64,000 nt of DNA from contig CAJHZI010000431.1 of the NCBI GenBank assembly GCA_905160935.1, positions 1,581,501-1,645,500 on the forward strand, written 5' to 3'. Positions 24,121 through 34,384 of the stretch are shown piece after piece; within the stretch, counting starts at the first letter, position 1; every line of letters begins with the position of its first letter. The notes beneath the pieces were generated by a model. The model ran no database searches. It saw nothing but the letters and a program-made list of their open reading frames with translations, and had not been told where the DNA came from. Both the position numbers and the translations under genes were made by a program. The stretch comes from Enchytraeus crypticus. Its lineage: Eukaryota; Annelida; Clitellata; Enchytraeida; Enchytraeidae.

Positions 24121-27100
24121 CTGAGAATAGCATAATAAATATTTCGTAATATAACTTAGCTCAGTAGGAATTAAAGACTAGACGACGATGAAAAGTTAAT
24201 TTCCTTTATCACATTCCTGTATAAGTACTCGTAAATGCGTATAATTGAAATGTTTTCCATTATATCAAAAATTTACACCAGTCCAAGCAGGTTGCTGGAG
24301 AATAGACCAACTTTGGTCTGCGCGTTTTGGAAAAACCTAAAAAACACTATAAGATAGAAACCAACGTCAGAACATTCGATTGGAGAGCGTTTGGGCTATA
24401 GAAATTCTAAAAAGAATAAAAATTTTATACGTGAAATAACCTTAACATATTAGTGTAGTTTGTCATCAACAAAATACACAACACCGAAGCATGCATTTTG
24501 TTCTTTGAACAACGAGAAAAGGCTGCATAATAATGACTTTAATAATACTAAGTGGCTGAGCCAGTATTGAAGTCGGTAATATAGTCGACAGCGGATCAGA
24601 CGGTGCGATGTTCAAACTCTGGGCTATCCCGTCACTGACAGCGCATTCGAGAGAGGAAACTGACGTTAACCTTAGCTTTACCAGCTTTTATCTTGTCATC
24701 TATATAATACGCAATACGAAAACATGCATTTTGTTCTTTCGATAACGAGACAAGGCCATATAGTAATGACTTTAATGATGCTAAATTACTCAATAGATTA
24801 ATTATCACTAGATTAATTAATAGATTATTTATTTGTTTACTAATTGATTAATAAATAAATTGCTAAATTACTAGGAGCACCTACCTCTATGCTCGTTCTC
24901 TTCTTCCTCTTTCTGCCTTGCCCCGTGTTCAGCTTGTCGATGCTTGTGGTGGACGCTGAGGTCGAGTCAGCCTCTTCCAGCCACTTGGACAGCAGCGGCT
25001 TAAGCTTGCACATGTTCTTGAAGCTCAGCTGTAGCGCTTCGAACCTGCAGATGGTTGTCTGAGAGAACACGTTGCCGTAGAGAGTTCCTAGTGCAAGTCC
25101 CACGTCCGCCTGAGTGAATCCCAGCTTGATCCGTCGCTGCTTGAACTGCTTGGCAAATACCTGCAAGTTTAAATGTCAATAAAACTGATAAAATCAAAAC
25201 GATTAGGTGAAAAGAAAAATATATTCACAATTAAGAACATTTACTAAGAACATACATATTTATTAACATTATTATTGATATGTTTTTTATGTAGTGATGT
25301 ATATTTACCGATAAAACCTGGTCCTCTAAGATGAGGGGATTTACCGGTAAAAGGGGCAAACAGATGGTAAAAGTGAAATGAGTAATATATTATTTGATAC
25401 GACAGGTAAGCAGACAATATCTTACAGGTAAGTTGTTAAGAGGTAAGTAGGTAAAAAGCAAGTGGATAGTTTGAAAAAAGGTTTATACGTAATGGGAGGT
25501 AAGTAGACTAATTTGTAAATAGATAGTAGTCTAAGCAACGTGTCATAAATATCTCATGATATAACTAATCTTCTCCTCTAAGTGCCGTGCCTGTTCCATG
25601 CCTGGGCGGTCATGGTCATATTCCTCCATATGTCTCTGTTCATTGTTGCTCTGATCATCTCTGTTTCAGTTAACTGCATCCATTTGCTAAGACTCATAAT
25701 GAATGTCATTCGTTGTCGACCTTTGCATCTTTTTCCTTCTATTATTCTTGTCACTACGGCATTTTCAACTTTTTTGTTCCGCATAATGTGTCCGAAAAAA
25801 TTCATCTGTTGCTGATATAACTAATATGTTTATTAAATATTTCACATGTTGTTTCCGGGACACTGAAGAATAGACCAATCGATAACTGCAAAAGGAAAAT
25901 AGCTGATAAATGAAGAGACAAGTTAGTTCGCAAGGATATGAGCCTTTAAGTTAACATCAATAATATCACATCACAGCAGCTTGACTTAAAGTCGACTTTT
26001 AACGTTTCGCGTTCAAAGCCGACTCGCATAACGAATCGATTTGTAACATCTGAAACATGACTTAAATGCCCTTGCGCATGATTTAAATGCTCTTTTACAT
26101 GATTTAAATACTTTTTTACATGATGTAAATATTTTCAGAATATCAAGCTAACTCGTCGCTGATCACGCTATCGTGCTAAACTAACGCTAAGCTCTATTTC
26201 ATGGTATACCATACAACAGAGACAATTCTACATTTAATTTTTACGTAATAAACTAAATTTTCCGATCTTTGTGTTCAACAGATATTATATATATATGTTG
26301 AATATTAATTCATTATTCCGGCAAAGAATAAAAATTAGAGTACGCAAGTTTAATTCAGTTTAAAGTGGATAAGTTTAGAGTTAAAACATTTGGAAGATTT
26401 GGCAAGAGTTTGAACATTTTGCTAGCTCGCAGACGATAACGAATGAAATTGAAAGACGTAAGATTACGTGACGTCATAATTTTCGTCATAAAGTTTCTGA
26501 ATTCAAACCTTTCCTCCCAGTTGATTGATGTAGTAGCTTGATAGCATGGAAAATAAATGTAGCTCATTAAATAATTAAGCAATAATAGTAATAACTTTCA
26601 TTTAGTGCGCGTATATTCCAATTCGGGTTTGACACGAAGGGGACGAGATAGAAAATAATTAATTATATATTTGGTTAACTATTAAAATTAAATGATTAAC
26701 CTCGAGATCGTCAGAAGAAGGCGTTTCCTCGTCAGAGTAGAGTCCCAGTTCAGAGTGGGCGGAGTCAGGAAGTGAGTCCAGCGGGTCCCTGAAGCTAGGC
26801 CACGGGTATCCGGGGAGCTGAGGATAGCCCATAGTCCCTGGGGCACATCCTTCCACGCCGTATCCAGTTCCGGATTGCATCGCCGAAAGACTTTCTTGAA
26901 ATGAATATCCATTATACGACAAGGCAGGTCGATCAGGGAATTGATTATGCGTTTGAAGATGATGATTAGAATGTTGGTAACGTGTAAGACCTCCGGTTGT
27001 GGGGGAATGATTAATGGAAGAAGAAAGAGAAGGCCAGATTGGTGGTAAGCATTCCGTGAAAGTCTGTGCGGAGTTATCGAGGTTTTCGACCAGGTTTGGA

Positions 27101-27315
27101 AGAGACTTCCTCACGGTGTCTTGATCTACAGGCTCTGATATCTGATCTACGCGATATGGATCTGATATCTGAAATAATAACATGAAATATGTGTTTATGC
27201 GTGTTGGAATTCACTTTCTCTATTATTACTTTACTAAGTACTTTATTATTAATTTACTTTATTATTACCTATTTATTTTTGTCTCTCTCTCATTTTGTTT
27301 CTTTCTCTCTGTTTC

Positions 27316-27407
<92 letters not shown>

Positions 27408-28494
27408 CTATATATATATAAATATATATATAAATATATATAAATCTTTCTTTTTATTTCTCTCACTCTCATTCTCTTGCTCTCCGACTTATTACAGCCC
27501 TGTCCAAAGGCAGATTCCACGTACACATTCGCCGTTAAGAATCATATTGCAAGTTAATCAAACTAAGATTCGCTTCATCAACAAATAACGCAATCTCGCA
27601 CCTAAGTGCTCTTTTATACACGACGTTCATGTAGCCTTAATTTCAAAAAGCATGTTGTGAGTTTTCTTGCGTTGTTTCACATCGTCTCTTCAGCTTGCTG
27701 GAAAACATTTTATGATGTGATATATGATTTATGATTTATAATCATGATATGTGATATATGATTTATGATTTATAATCATGATATGTGACATATGATTTTT
27801 GTAACACATGTTTAATGCGCACTAAATAGTTAGTGCATTCTAAATTATTCAAAGAACAAAGAATTAAAACGAACAGTCAACAATAACAACTGATTCTAAA
27901 TTAAATTAAAAACAAAATAAAATTTAAATTTAATTTAATCAAGTTTAAGATAGCAATTAGGTTTTTTACAAAAGAGTTTGAATAAAAATGTTCAAACTCT
28001 TTAATTCCTTGAATTAAAGATGATCTGAAGTAACTAATAGTCCCTAACATTGCCATATAAGGCGAGGAACCTGACGTTAAATTCTTATTGATTGATTAAT
28101 TGATAATTGATTGATTGAATCAGGTCTATTAAATATTTTTCATCCAATGCAACATTATTTAAATAAAAATTTAATTACTTATAGATCGGATTACCAGTGT
28201 TGTACCCGGGTTGCTGAGAATAGACCAACCGCAGACAACATGTGTCGTAAAAGGCGACAAAACATTAAGATCCGCACAGACGTCAGAAAGGGTATTAGGT
28301 TGGTGGGCTCCTGAAATTACTACAATTTCTGTTAAACGAATTAAAAAAATAAATCTACTCGTTTCTCGACCCTATAGCTAAACTAGAATGCATGGGAAGA
28401 TGATGATGATGATTGTGGAATAATGTTTATGTGTGAAACAGAATTTGGTGCTGCAGTAACTGCAGCACCAAAAACGTAAAGTGAAACTAACTCG

Positions 28495-28565
<71 letters not shown>

Positions 28566-29491
28566 ATATTTAATTCATTCCCTTCTATTGACGTTATTCG
28601 TCATCATAAAAATTTAAAAATTCAGATGTAAAATTTAAAGATCGCAATCTTACTAACCCTGTTAATCGGATTAACAATCACAGAGCACGGCTTGTTAGTT
28701 TCCCCTTGCTGTCCGCCTATCCCGTTACTTATAACGCTGTTCCTCTCTTTGTGTGACTTTTCTCCATCTCTTACTGCCCCCAATATTTCGCGGGAACCAA
28801 CCCCCGGCCCATCAGAATCTTCCCCAGTCAATTTTCCTATCCTCTCTGCCGCCTCCTCCGCTGCTTTCCCATCGGTCAGACTACTTTCCCCGGAGTACCC
28901 TGCAGCCCTCGACCAGGGAGGTAAACAGGGTTTGCTAATGGTCTCCAGTTGATATCCGAGATCTCCCTGAACTGAGTAGGGATGACAGAACTGCTGCAGA
29001 TGTCTCGAGCCCGCAAGCTGACCATTTGTTTGGGACTGATATGATGGTAGGGATCCGGGCATGAATAATGAAGATCCGGAAGCAACCGGGTATCCAGGTA
29101 GATTATAACATTTTATATCTAGGCCGTTCTGACCCGTATACTGACCAATAGCAGATGGCCAATCGCTCAACGATAAATTTCTCGAAAATGTCGACGGGTT
29201 TTGTCCCAGAGAGTCCGTGCCAAAATTATGCTGCGGAAAGAATTCAGAAAGGTTTTTCAATTCGGTTAATCCGAGCTGATGCCGTTGCTGATAGTGCTGC
29301 GGGGGTTCGGATATATGTTCGCCGTTTAGCTGCTGTAGCTGCCTTTGATGCTGCAGCTGCTGCATCGACTGCTGCTGCTGCGTGAAATTAAAATCTATTG
29401 AAGACGACTCACTGACGGATTCTTCGTTATGGGCGGAAATAGAATTCCGTTCGTATAAAGATCCGACAAATCCGCTACTAACGGTTGCCAT
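23206..29491 (-). CDS. POU3F: POU class III homeodomain transcription factor, complete gene, 4 coding exons
   Basis: Coding sequence is the join 29491-28658, 27168-26701, 25160-24885, 24120-23206: 834+468+276+915 nt, giving 830 residues and a TAA stop. All junctions are phase 0 with GT-AG borders. The ATG has G at -3 and +4, and an in-frame TAA lies just upstream, so the start is secure. Residues about 427-500 are the POU-specific domain ([20 protein letters not shown]-contact segment SQTTICRFE at 467-475). A short linker ends in the basic run [11 protein letters not shown], and the POU homeodomain spans 518-577 with recognition helix [13 protein letters not shown]. The [12 protein letters not shown] and [11 protein letters not shown] signatures point to class III (Brn-1/2/4, vvl, CEH-6). 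These are nuclear DNA-binding regulators of neural and ectodermal development that bind octamer-like sites. The flanking regions are Gln-, Ser-, Gly- and His-rich and probably disordered. At 830 residues it is about twice the usual class III length. Homeodomain helices 1 and 2 are unusually divergent, so a lineage-specific paralogue is possible. Confidence 0.93.
24121..24884 (-). other. POU gene intron 3 (764 bp)
   Basis: GT-AG intron interrupting the homeodomain between positions 9 and 10. It contains a SINE B head fragment (about 24285-24385) and a tRNA-like SINE A copy (24548-24704), both on the strand opposite to the gene. Confidence 0.9.
24548..24704 (+). mobile_element. tRNA-like SINE, family A
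   Basis: TGGCTGAGCCAGTATTGAAG, GTCGACAGCGGATCAGAC, B-box-like ATGTTCAAACTCTGGGC, then CGTCACTGACAG and GAGGAAACTGACGTTAACC. It lies in POU intron 3, antisense to the gene. Confidence 0.8.
24885..25160 (-). CDS. POU3F: POU gene coding exon 3: POU-specific domain, linker, homeodomain N-arm (residues 435-526)
   Basis: Acceptor TTGCAG|GTATTT and donor ATAGAG|GTAGGT. The 92 codons hold almost the whole POU-specific domain, nearly identical to other class III members, through the helix-turn-helix [17 protein letters not shown] and KWLEEADS. A 19-residue Ser/Thr-rich linker and the basic homeodomain arm follow. The first residue is Val where other class III proteins carry Gln or Ala (LE-V-FAKQ). 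Confidence 0.96.
25578..25805 (-). pseudogene. C-terminal fragment of a LINE endonuclease/reverse-transcriptase ORF
   Basis: The 75-residue minus-strand frame contains [26 protein letters not shown] and a terminal [15 protein letters not shown]. This matches the conserved C-terminus (GH(I/V)xR...GKRxRGRQR..W...RxxWR) of many invertebrate non-LTR elements. 5' truncated, and in the same sense as the POU transcript whose intron holds it. It ends HGT, unlike the TC(Q)-ending LINE at 34955. Confidence 0.8.
25850..25960 (+). mobile_element. SINE B head fragment
   Basis: CCGGGACACTGAAGAATAGA followed by CCAATCGATAACTGCAAAAG. The core is deleted or decayed. It lies in POU intron 2. Confidence 0.5.
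26701..27168 (-). CDS. POU3F: POU gene coding exon 2 (residues 279-434)
   Basis: Acceptor TTATTTCAG|ATATC and donor GAG|GTTAAT; 468 nt, phase 0 on both sides. The first 145 residues are low-complexity (His/Asn/Ser, then Gly/Pro/Tyr). The last residues, [12 protein letters not shown], are the conserved acidic run that opens the class III POU-specific domain. This ties the exon to exon 3. Confidence 0.9.
27283..27440. repeat. (CT)n-(TA)n composite microsatellite
   Basis: CT run (27283-27354) directly followed by (TA)n (27353-27440, interrupted). It lies near the exon 2 acceptor in POU intron 1. Confidence 0.95.
28035..28110 (+). mobile_element. LINE-like tail with (ATTG)n end
   Basis: TAGTCCCTAACATTGCCATA, GCGAGGAACCTGACGTTAAA and TATTGATTGATTAATTGA. 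Tail only. Confidence 0.65.
28195..28420 (+). mobile_element. SINE family B copy
   Basis: TGCTGAGAATAGACCAACCG, core TGTGTCGTAAAAGGCGACAA (28241-28260), GAAATTACTACAATTTC and a GATGATGATGAT tail. Confidence 0.75.
28444..28472. other. Perfect 14-bp palindrome with 1-nt spacer
   Basis: Arms 28444-28457 and 28459-28472 (TTTGGTGCTGCAGT and its reverse complement). It lies in POU intron 1. Confidence 0.9.
28499..28563. repeat. (TA)n array
   Basis: About 65 bp of TA, close to the exon 1 donor of the POU gene. Confidence 0.95.
28658..29491 (-). CDS. POU3F: POU gene coding exon 1 (residues 1-278)
   Basis: Begins MATVSSG, reminiscent of vertebrate POU3F2, which begins MATTAS. It encodes a low-complexity N-terminal region with a Gln-rich stretch ([19 protein letters not shown], about residues 37-55) and Tyr/Pro/Ser-rich segments, and no folded domain I can see. 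The donor is CAGG|GTTAGT (GT at 28657-28656). A better-looking GTAAGA a few bases on would break the frame into exon 2, so the phase-0 site was chosen. The 5'UTR and promoter are not resolved. Confidence 0.88.
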
Positions 29492-29737
29492 CCCGCTACC
29501 TGGATTAATTCTAAATAGTTAATGATTGGCTTTTAACAAGTGCTTCTACAAAGTGAGGTATAGTTGTTGTTTAGTTATAAATGGTAAAACTGTAAGCTGA
29601 AAACTGAAAAGAAAACGCACGATATTCTATTAAATCTTAGTAATAGGCCTATATGAAACATTTAACGCATCAATTCGAAAAATATTGATTTTCAAATTTT
29701 ATTAATTAAGTTGTCTTGTTTGTTCATTTGTTCATAC

Positions 29738-29880
29738 TTGACTGGAGGCAGTAGAGAAGTCGGTAAGATAGTAGACCGCGGATCAGTATATATGGTGTTC
29801 AAATCCTGCCCTCGTCTGTCACAAACATAGCCTTCAAGAGAGAAAACTGACGTATACATGAGCTTTTTAGCTTCTTAGTT
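29738..29880 (+). mobile_element. tRNA-like SINE, family A
   Basis: GGAGGCAGTAGAGAAGTCGG, GACCGCGGATCAGTATATAT, B-box-like GTGTTCAAATCCTGC and GAGAAAACTGACGTATAC. It sits only about 250 bp upstream of the POU start codon, on the opposite strand. Confidence 0.75.
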
Positions 29881-30432
29881 TTCCTTAGTCAATTAATTAA
29901 AGGAAGATAGAAAAAATAGTATTTTGTTCGTGTAATAGATTTATGAACGCCAGTATAGAGATTTAGAAAGTCTTACTTAAAACATCGTAACTCAAGTGAA
30001 ATCATTTTCCACGATGCTACCTATCTATGACTATGGGCAAACCTCTCAGAATCAAATTAGTCGGTTTTTAGCCTATTTCGAATTTGCCGGCACCATGTAT
30101 GCCAGAAAGTGATCCATCAGACCGGGAATATAACTATTAGACTTCAATGACCTTCAATGAGCGGTCAAATCAAATTTTAACATGTTACTGAACTATTTAC
30201 CTTTGACGTCAAATTTTAAACAATAGTTTAAAGTTTATATAGATCAAATTAGCCAGGCTATAAATTATCTGAATTGGAAGTTAAAAGGTTAGTTAAGCAG
30301 TCAACGTAAATCTGCTAAGATATTATATACATGTAAGTTCGTCACTAGTTATAGAACTGGGATCACAATTATGATTTTTTTTAAACTACTGCACGGACGT
30401 GGACATAATTACGAAGCAGTAAATATATTAAT

Positions 30433-30433
30433 T

Positions 30434-30469
<36 letters not shown>

Positions 30470-30573
30470 GTCATCATCATCATCATCATCACATCATCAT
30501 CATCATCGTCATCATCATCATCATCGCATCATCATGCATCATCATCATCATCATCGTCATCATCATCATCATC

Positions 30574-30617
<44 letters not shown>

Positions 30618-30644
30618 GTCATCATCATCATCATCATCATCATC

Positions 30645-30739
<95 letters not shown>

Positions 30740-30765
30740 GCATCATCATCATCATCATCATCATC

Positions 30766-30814
<49 letters not shown>

Positions 30815-30815
30815 G

Positions 30816-30878
<63 letters not shown>

Positions 30879-30880
30879 AT
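30433..30880. repeat. (ATC)n trinucleotide array, about 450 bp
   Basis: Nearly pure ATC repeats with scattered ATCGTC and frame-shifting interruptions. It starts about 0.9 kb upstream of the POU start codon. His/Ser/Ile/Met homopolymer frames on both strands are artefacts. Confidence 0.97.
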
Positions 30881-30899
30881 ACCATCTTCACAAGAATCG

Positions 30900-31139
30900 T
30901 AGTTTATCTAGGGTCCGAATACGCAAAGACTTAAACTGTAATATTCCTATATTAGTGTAATTAGAAATTCATGTTAAAATACATCATTTTTTCTTAATCC
31001 ATGTTTTTGCCCCCTTCTCAAAGCATAATTGTAAGGGACCAGGTCAACATTTGTCACATACCAGACCAATCCTAAATCTTCCAACTATTGGTCATACTAT
31101 TCTGCGAATCAGTAATGAAAAATGACTGTTCAAAATTAG
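30900..31139. other. No gene recognised
   Basis: Spacer between the ATC array and the GC-richer patch. Confidence 0.5.
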
Positions 31140-31325
31140 GGATCACCCCCAACAAAATCAAAAGCCTCCACCACCCCCGAGAAGGCAAGTCGACAGAGCA
31201 ACCTCAGCCATTACAAGTACGGGGTTGAATTACATTCATCGAGCTGTGTAGCGGAGTCCCTCAATAACCCCGCAAAGCCCTTCTCACGATCTCCGCTACA
31301 CACTGCGGGGAGCGACCGATTAGTG
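31140..31325. other. GC-richer patch upstream of the POU gene with interleaved inverted repeats
   Basis: Composition is clearly above the local average. A 12-bp perfect inverted repeat (31245-31256 / 31291-31302, TGTGTAGCGGAG) is interleaved with a 7-bp one (31268-31274 / 31304-31310, CCCCGCA). It could be promoter or 5'UTR sequence, or a transposon fragment. Confidence 0.45.
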
Positions 31326-32080
31326 CCGCTAACAATATGTCCATTTGGTAGTTGAGATTTTATACGGAGTATTTGCCCATGTTATTTATAAATCTTACGC
31401 CTCGTTCAACCAATCTACTATTAATGTACTAAAATTATGTGTATTTATGTGTTTCTAATTATAACATATGCTATTAATTAACGTACTAAAGATATAATGA
31501 ATCTAAGATTTATGTTAATTTTAAATTAAAATAGTATTAATTAATTTAACTTGATTCTATGATTCCATATTAATTAAACGGGATTCTATGATTGTGGAAT
31601 ACTAATAGATCTAATGTAATTAAACCGTCTTAGCTGTCATTTTCTTTTGTATTAGCTATAAATATGAACTTCTGCTATAAATTATTTATGCTATTTTAGT
31701 CTAATTTGAAAAGACGCCGCTCATTACATGGGTAAGAGTGAAAATTAAAATTGTCTAAACATTTTTATTTACATTATATATGAACTCTCCTGTGTAATTT
31801 TAACATAGTTATTACAAAGAATGCAATTTATTTTTTAAATATTAATTAAAGAGACGACTTTAATAATAAAAGATGCCAATGAATGTAAATTAATTTACTT
31901 TCAGCGAATTTTTCGTTTGAATTTTTGTTTGTTTGTATCAAGACGCTTATGAAATGTAACATTAATGATATTGGTAAAAACGTAGAACGTAACTGAAATT
32001 ACAATAGCGCAAAGATAGAAAACACTCTTAAAATTCTTCTAGAAAAATTGCTTAAAGTACGGATGAAAATTCGTACTACC
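31326..32080. other. No gene recognised
   Basis: AT-rich, upstream of the POU gene. Confidence 0.5.
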
Positions 32081-32084
32081 AAGT

Positions 32085-32205
32085 GTAAGCTGGATGGCTG
32101 GGGAAGTGGTCGATTAGTATCGGTGGCTGCTGCACAGTTAGCGGTCCAGAGATTTGAACCCGTGTCTGCTATAATGCAAGCCTAGCCGAGACAAATTGCA
32201 GTCAA
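32085..32205 (+). mobile_element. Possible tRNA-like SINE fragment
   Basis: GGCTGGGGAAGTGGTCGATT, then a B-box-like GAGATTTGAACCCGTG, then TAGCCGAGAC. It fits no other family in the window. Confidence 0.35.
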
Positions 32206-32619
32206 CTACGATAGCCTCTCCTCAATAGATGTCAAAATTCTATAATTTTGCTTTGGTTTTATTGAAAGATAACCAGTGGTTAAAGAACATACTGTGACTC
32301 GAATAAGAAAATTTTGCAAATCCCCTCCATTAAAAAAATACAGGTTATGACATTGAATCTGATATAAGTCCTCGATTTTACCTTCTGATAAACAAGTCCG
32401 GGAATAAAACAGACGACCTCAGAAGCGTCTATTGAAAAGTCATATGAATCTCTGCGCGTAGAGCAATTTAGAGATGTTGAACCTTCGTACAGTGATTAAT
32501 CGAATGGTCTTCACATCAGTATTTTTTCATGTCACTCAATTCTTCGAGACCACTCCAATATTTAATTAAATTAGACCTGTAAGAGTTTTCTGTTATAGAG
32601 TTTTAATGCTTAAAAAATC

Positions 32620-32815
32620 TAAAACCAATCAATCACCTGATAACCAATCAATGAAAAATTACTTAATCGCGCAACTTATAAATGATCAAACTAAAATCAA
32701 TTAATTAAATGATAACTGATCAATCGAAAATCGATTAATCAACATATAGCTAGTTAATAGAAAATCATTTAATCAACTCACAGAAAATCAATTAACCGTC
32801 TAATAACTGAATCTC
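32620..32815. repeat. Degenerate AATCAATTAATC-type repeat
   Basis: At least six variants of AATCAATC, AAAATC(A/G)ATTAATCAAC and ATTTAATCAACT over 190 bp. An old minisatellite or a cluster of homeodomain-like sites about 3 kb upstream of the POU start. Confidence 0.5.
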
Positions 32816-33123
32816 AATGCGTAGTAGCGCACTAACAATTGTAACTCTGAAGAAATCTAAACATTAATTAAAATAAATGTCATATTTTAGGTTTAAATTT
32901 AACTGTAATTATCTTCATATATCAGGGACATCTCAAGCGGATGATGAAACTAAAGAATTGGCGTTCAATTTGCAAGGCAATAAAGTGAATATGGACTGCA
33001 TAGTGAAGAAATTCTAAGAGAAAGCATGCACTCAGTTACGTTGCACTGAAAAGAAAGTTCTAATGAAAACAAAGCCATGATAGATAGAAATCTAGCAGCG
33101 TTTAAGTTTGCACCCACATTCCC

Positions 33124-33126
<3 letters not shown>

Positions 33127-33211
<85 letters not shown>

Positions 33212-33245
33212 GTATATATATATATATATACATATAAAAATATAC

Positions 33246-33290
<45 letters not shown>

Positions 33291-33311
33291 TGCGTATATA
33301 TATATATATAA
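33127..33311. repeat. (TA)n array, interrupted
   Basis: About 185 bp of TA with TGTATATA and ACGTGTG interruptions. Confidence 0.95.
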
Positions 33312-33542
33312 TACAGGTGTACATAAGCCATTACCTCTCAACAGGTACAAAACACACGACTAACCTTGACCTAAAGCTAGTTCAAGGCCAACGGCAGAAA
33401 TCTAAAATTTATCAGCTGCGCGCTTACTCCATCATTTATCATCAGTTTCGTTGCATATCTCGTTTTTACTTTTCAGACATTTTTGGCTAAGTGGTGATTT
33501 ACATCATAAGCTACACGATAGTAGATAGCTTTATCTACTAGA

Positions 33543-33691
33543 TAGCTGGCTGGAACCAGTGTCGACGTCGGTATGATACTCGACCGCGGATCATTATGTG
33601 TGGGGTTAAAATCCTGGGCTCGTTCGTCACTGACATCGCTTTCGAGTGAGGAAACTGATGTTAACCTTAGCTTTACCACCTTTGTGGGTCT
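33543..33691 (+). mobile_element. tRNA-like SINE, family A
   Basis: GCTGGAACCAGTGTCGACGT, CGACCGCGGATCATTATGTG, GGGTTAAAATCCTGGGCTCG, CGTCACTGACATCGCTTTCG and GTGAGGAAACTGATGTTAAC. One of the best preserved copies. Confidence 0.85.
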
Positions 33692-33879
33692 ATATATCTT
33701 ATATTTGAGCATCCTTTGGTTCGACATTACCCCGAATTAAGGCACCAAGACAGTTAACGTATCTGAAATTTTGTATAAGAAGAAGTCGCCTCTTAACTAC
33801 ACTTCCAGCCGCCGATGAGATCAATATTCACTTTTCACATAAGCTCTAGAGTTATAATAAGTTATTAACATTTACTATA

Positions 33880-34380
33880 CGTGATTGCATGTGTTTATGC
33901 GTACAAGCATTACACGTAATGTACATATACATATGCTTGGTTTATTTGAATACAAGCGAGTGTGCTTGTTTGTTGAGGAGAAAATAAAATCTGAAAAAAT
34001 GAAAATAAATTCATATGCTTATATATCGTATATGGTATGTGATTATGCATTGGGCCATAGTGTATACGAGAATATACATGTACTAGTGTAAATATGCTTA
34101 CATGCGTGTATATGTTTGCATTTTGGTGTATATTTGAATTTGCTTGTGCTTACATATTTATATGCTTGAACTGTATGTACGTGTGTGTGTTTTCATGTTT
34201 ACGTATAATTATGCTTATGTACACGTTCAAATAAGTTTACGCATATGCTTATGTGTACGTTTATGTTTGTGTGTATGCACGCCTACTTATACGTTTATAT
34301 GTCTGTGTGTATGCACACATACTTCAACGTTTATATGTTTGTATGTATGGCTAAGCACACGTGTATTTTCATACATAGCT
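33880..34380. repeat. Degenerate TG/TA-rich minisatellite
   Basis: Recurring TATGCTTATGTGTACG and TGTGTGTATGCAC modules, about 40-60 bp apart. It looks like an inverted, diverged relative of the 44200-45010 array. Confidence 0.6.
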
Positions 34381-34384
34381 GTGC

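Larger units (their letters stand above)
25161..26700 (-). other. POU gene intron 2 (1540 bp)
   Basis: GT-AG intron near the N-terminal edge of the POU-specific domain. It carries a LINE open-frame fragment in the gene's own sense (25578-25805), a SINE B head on the opposite strand (25850-25960) and GGTAAG-like repeats (25401-25515, plus strand). No additional exon was recognised. Confidence 0.88.
27169..28657 (-). other. POU gene intron 1 (1489 bp)
   Basis: GT-AG intron between two low-complexity coding exons. It contains a (CT)n-(TA)n composite (27283-27440), a 35-bp tandem duplication (about 27717-27790), a LINE-like tail (28035-28110), a SINE B copy (28195-28420), a perfect palindrome (28444-28472) and a (TA)n array (28499-28563). 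Confidence 0.85.

Noticed and set aside
30371..30934. Open frames of up to 187 codons rich in His, Ser, Ile or Met
   Set aside because: They are translations of the (ATC)n array in all frames on both strands; there is no flanking coding sequence.
33077..33490. Tyr/Ile-rich frames across this and other (TA)n arrays
   Set aside because: Pure microsatellite translation (alternating YI) with random flanks.
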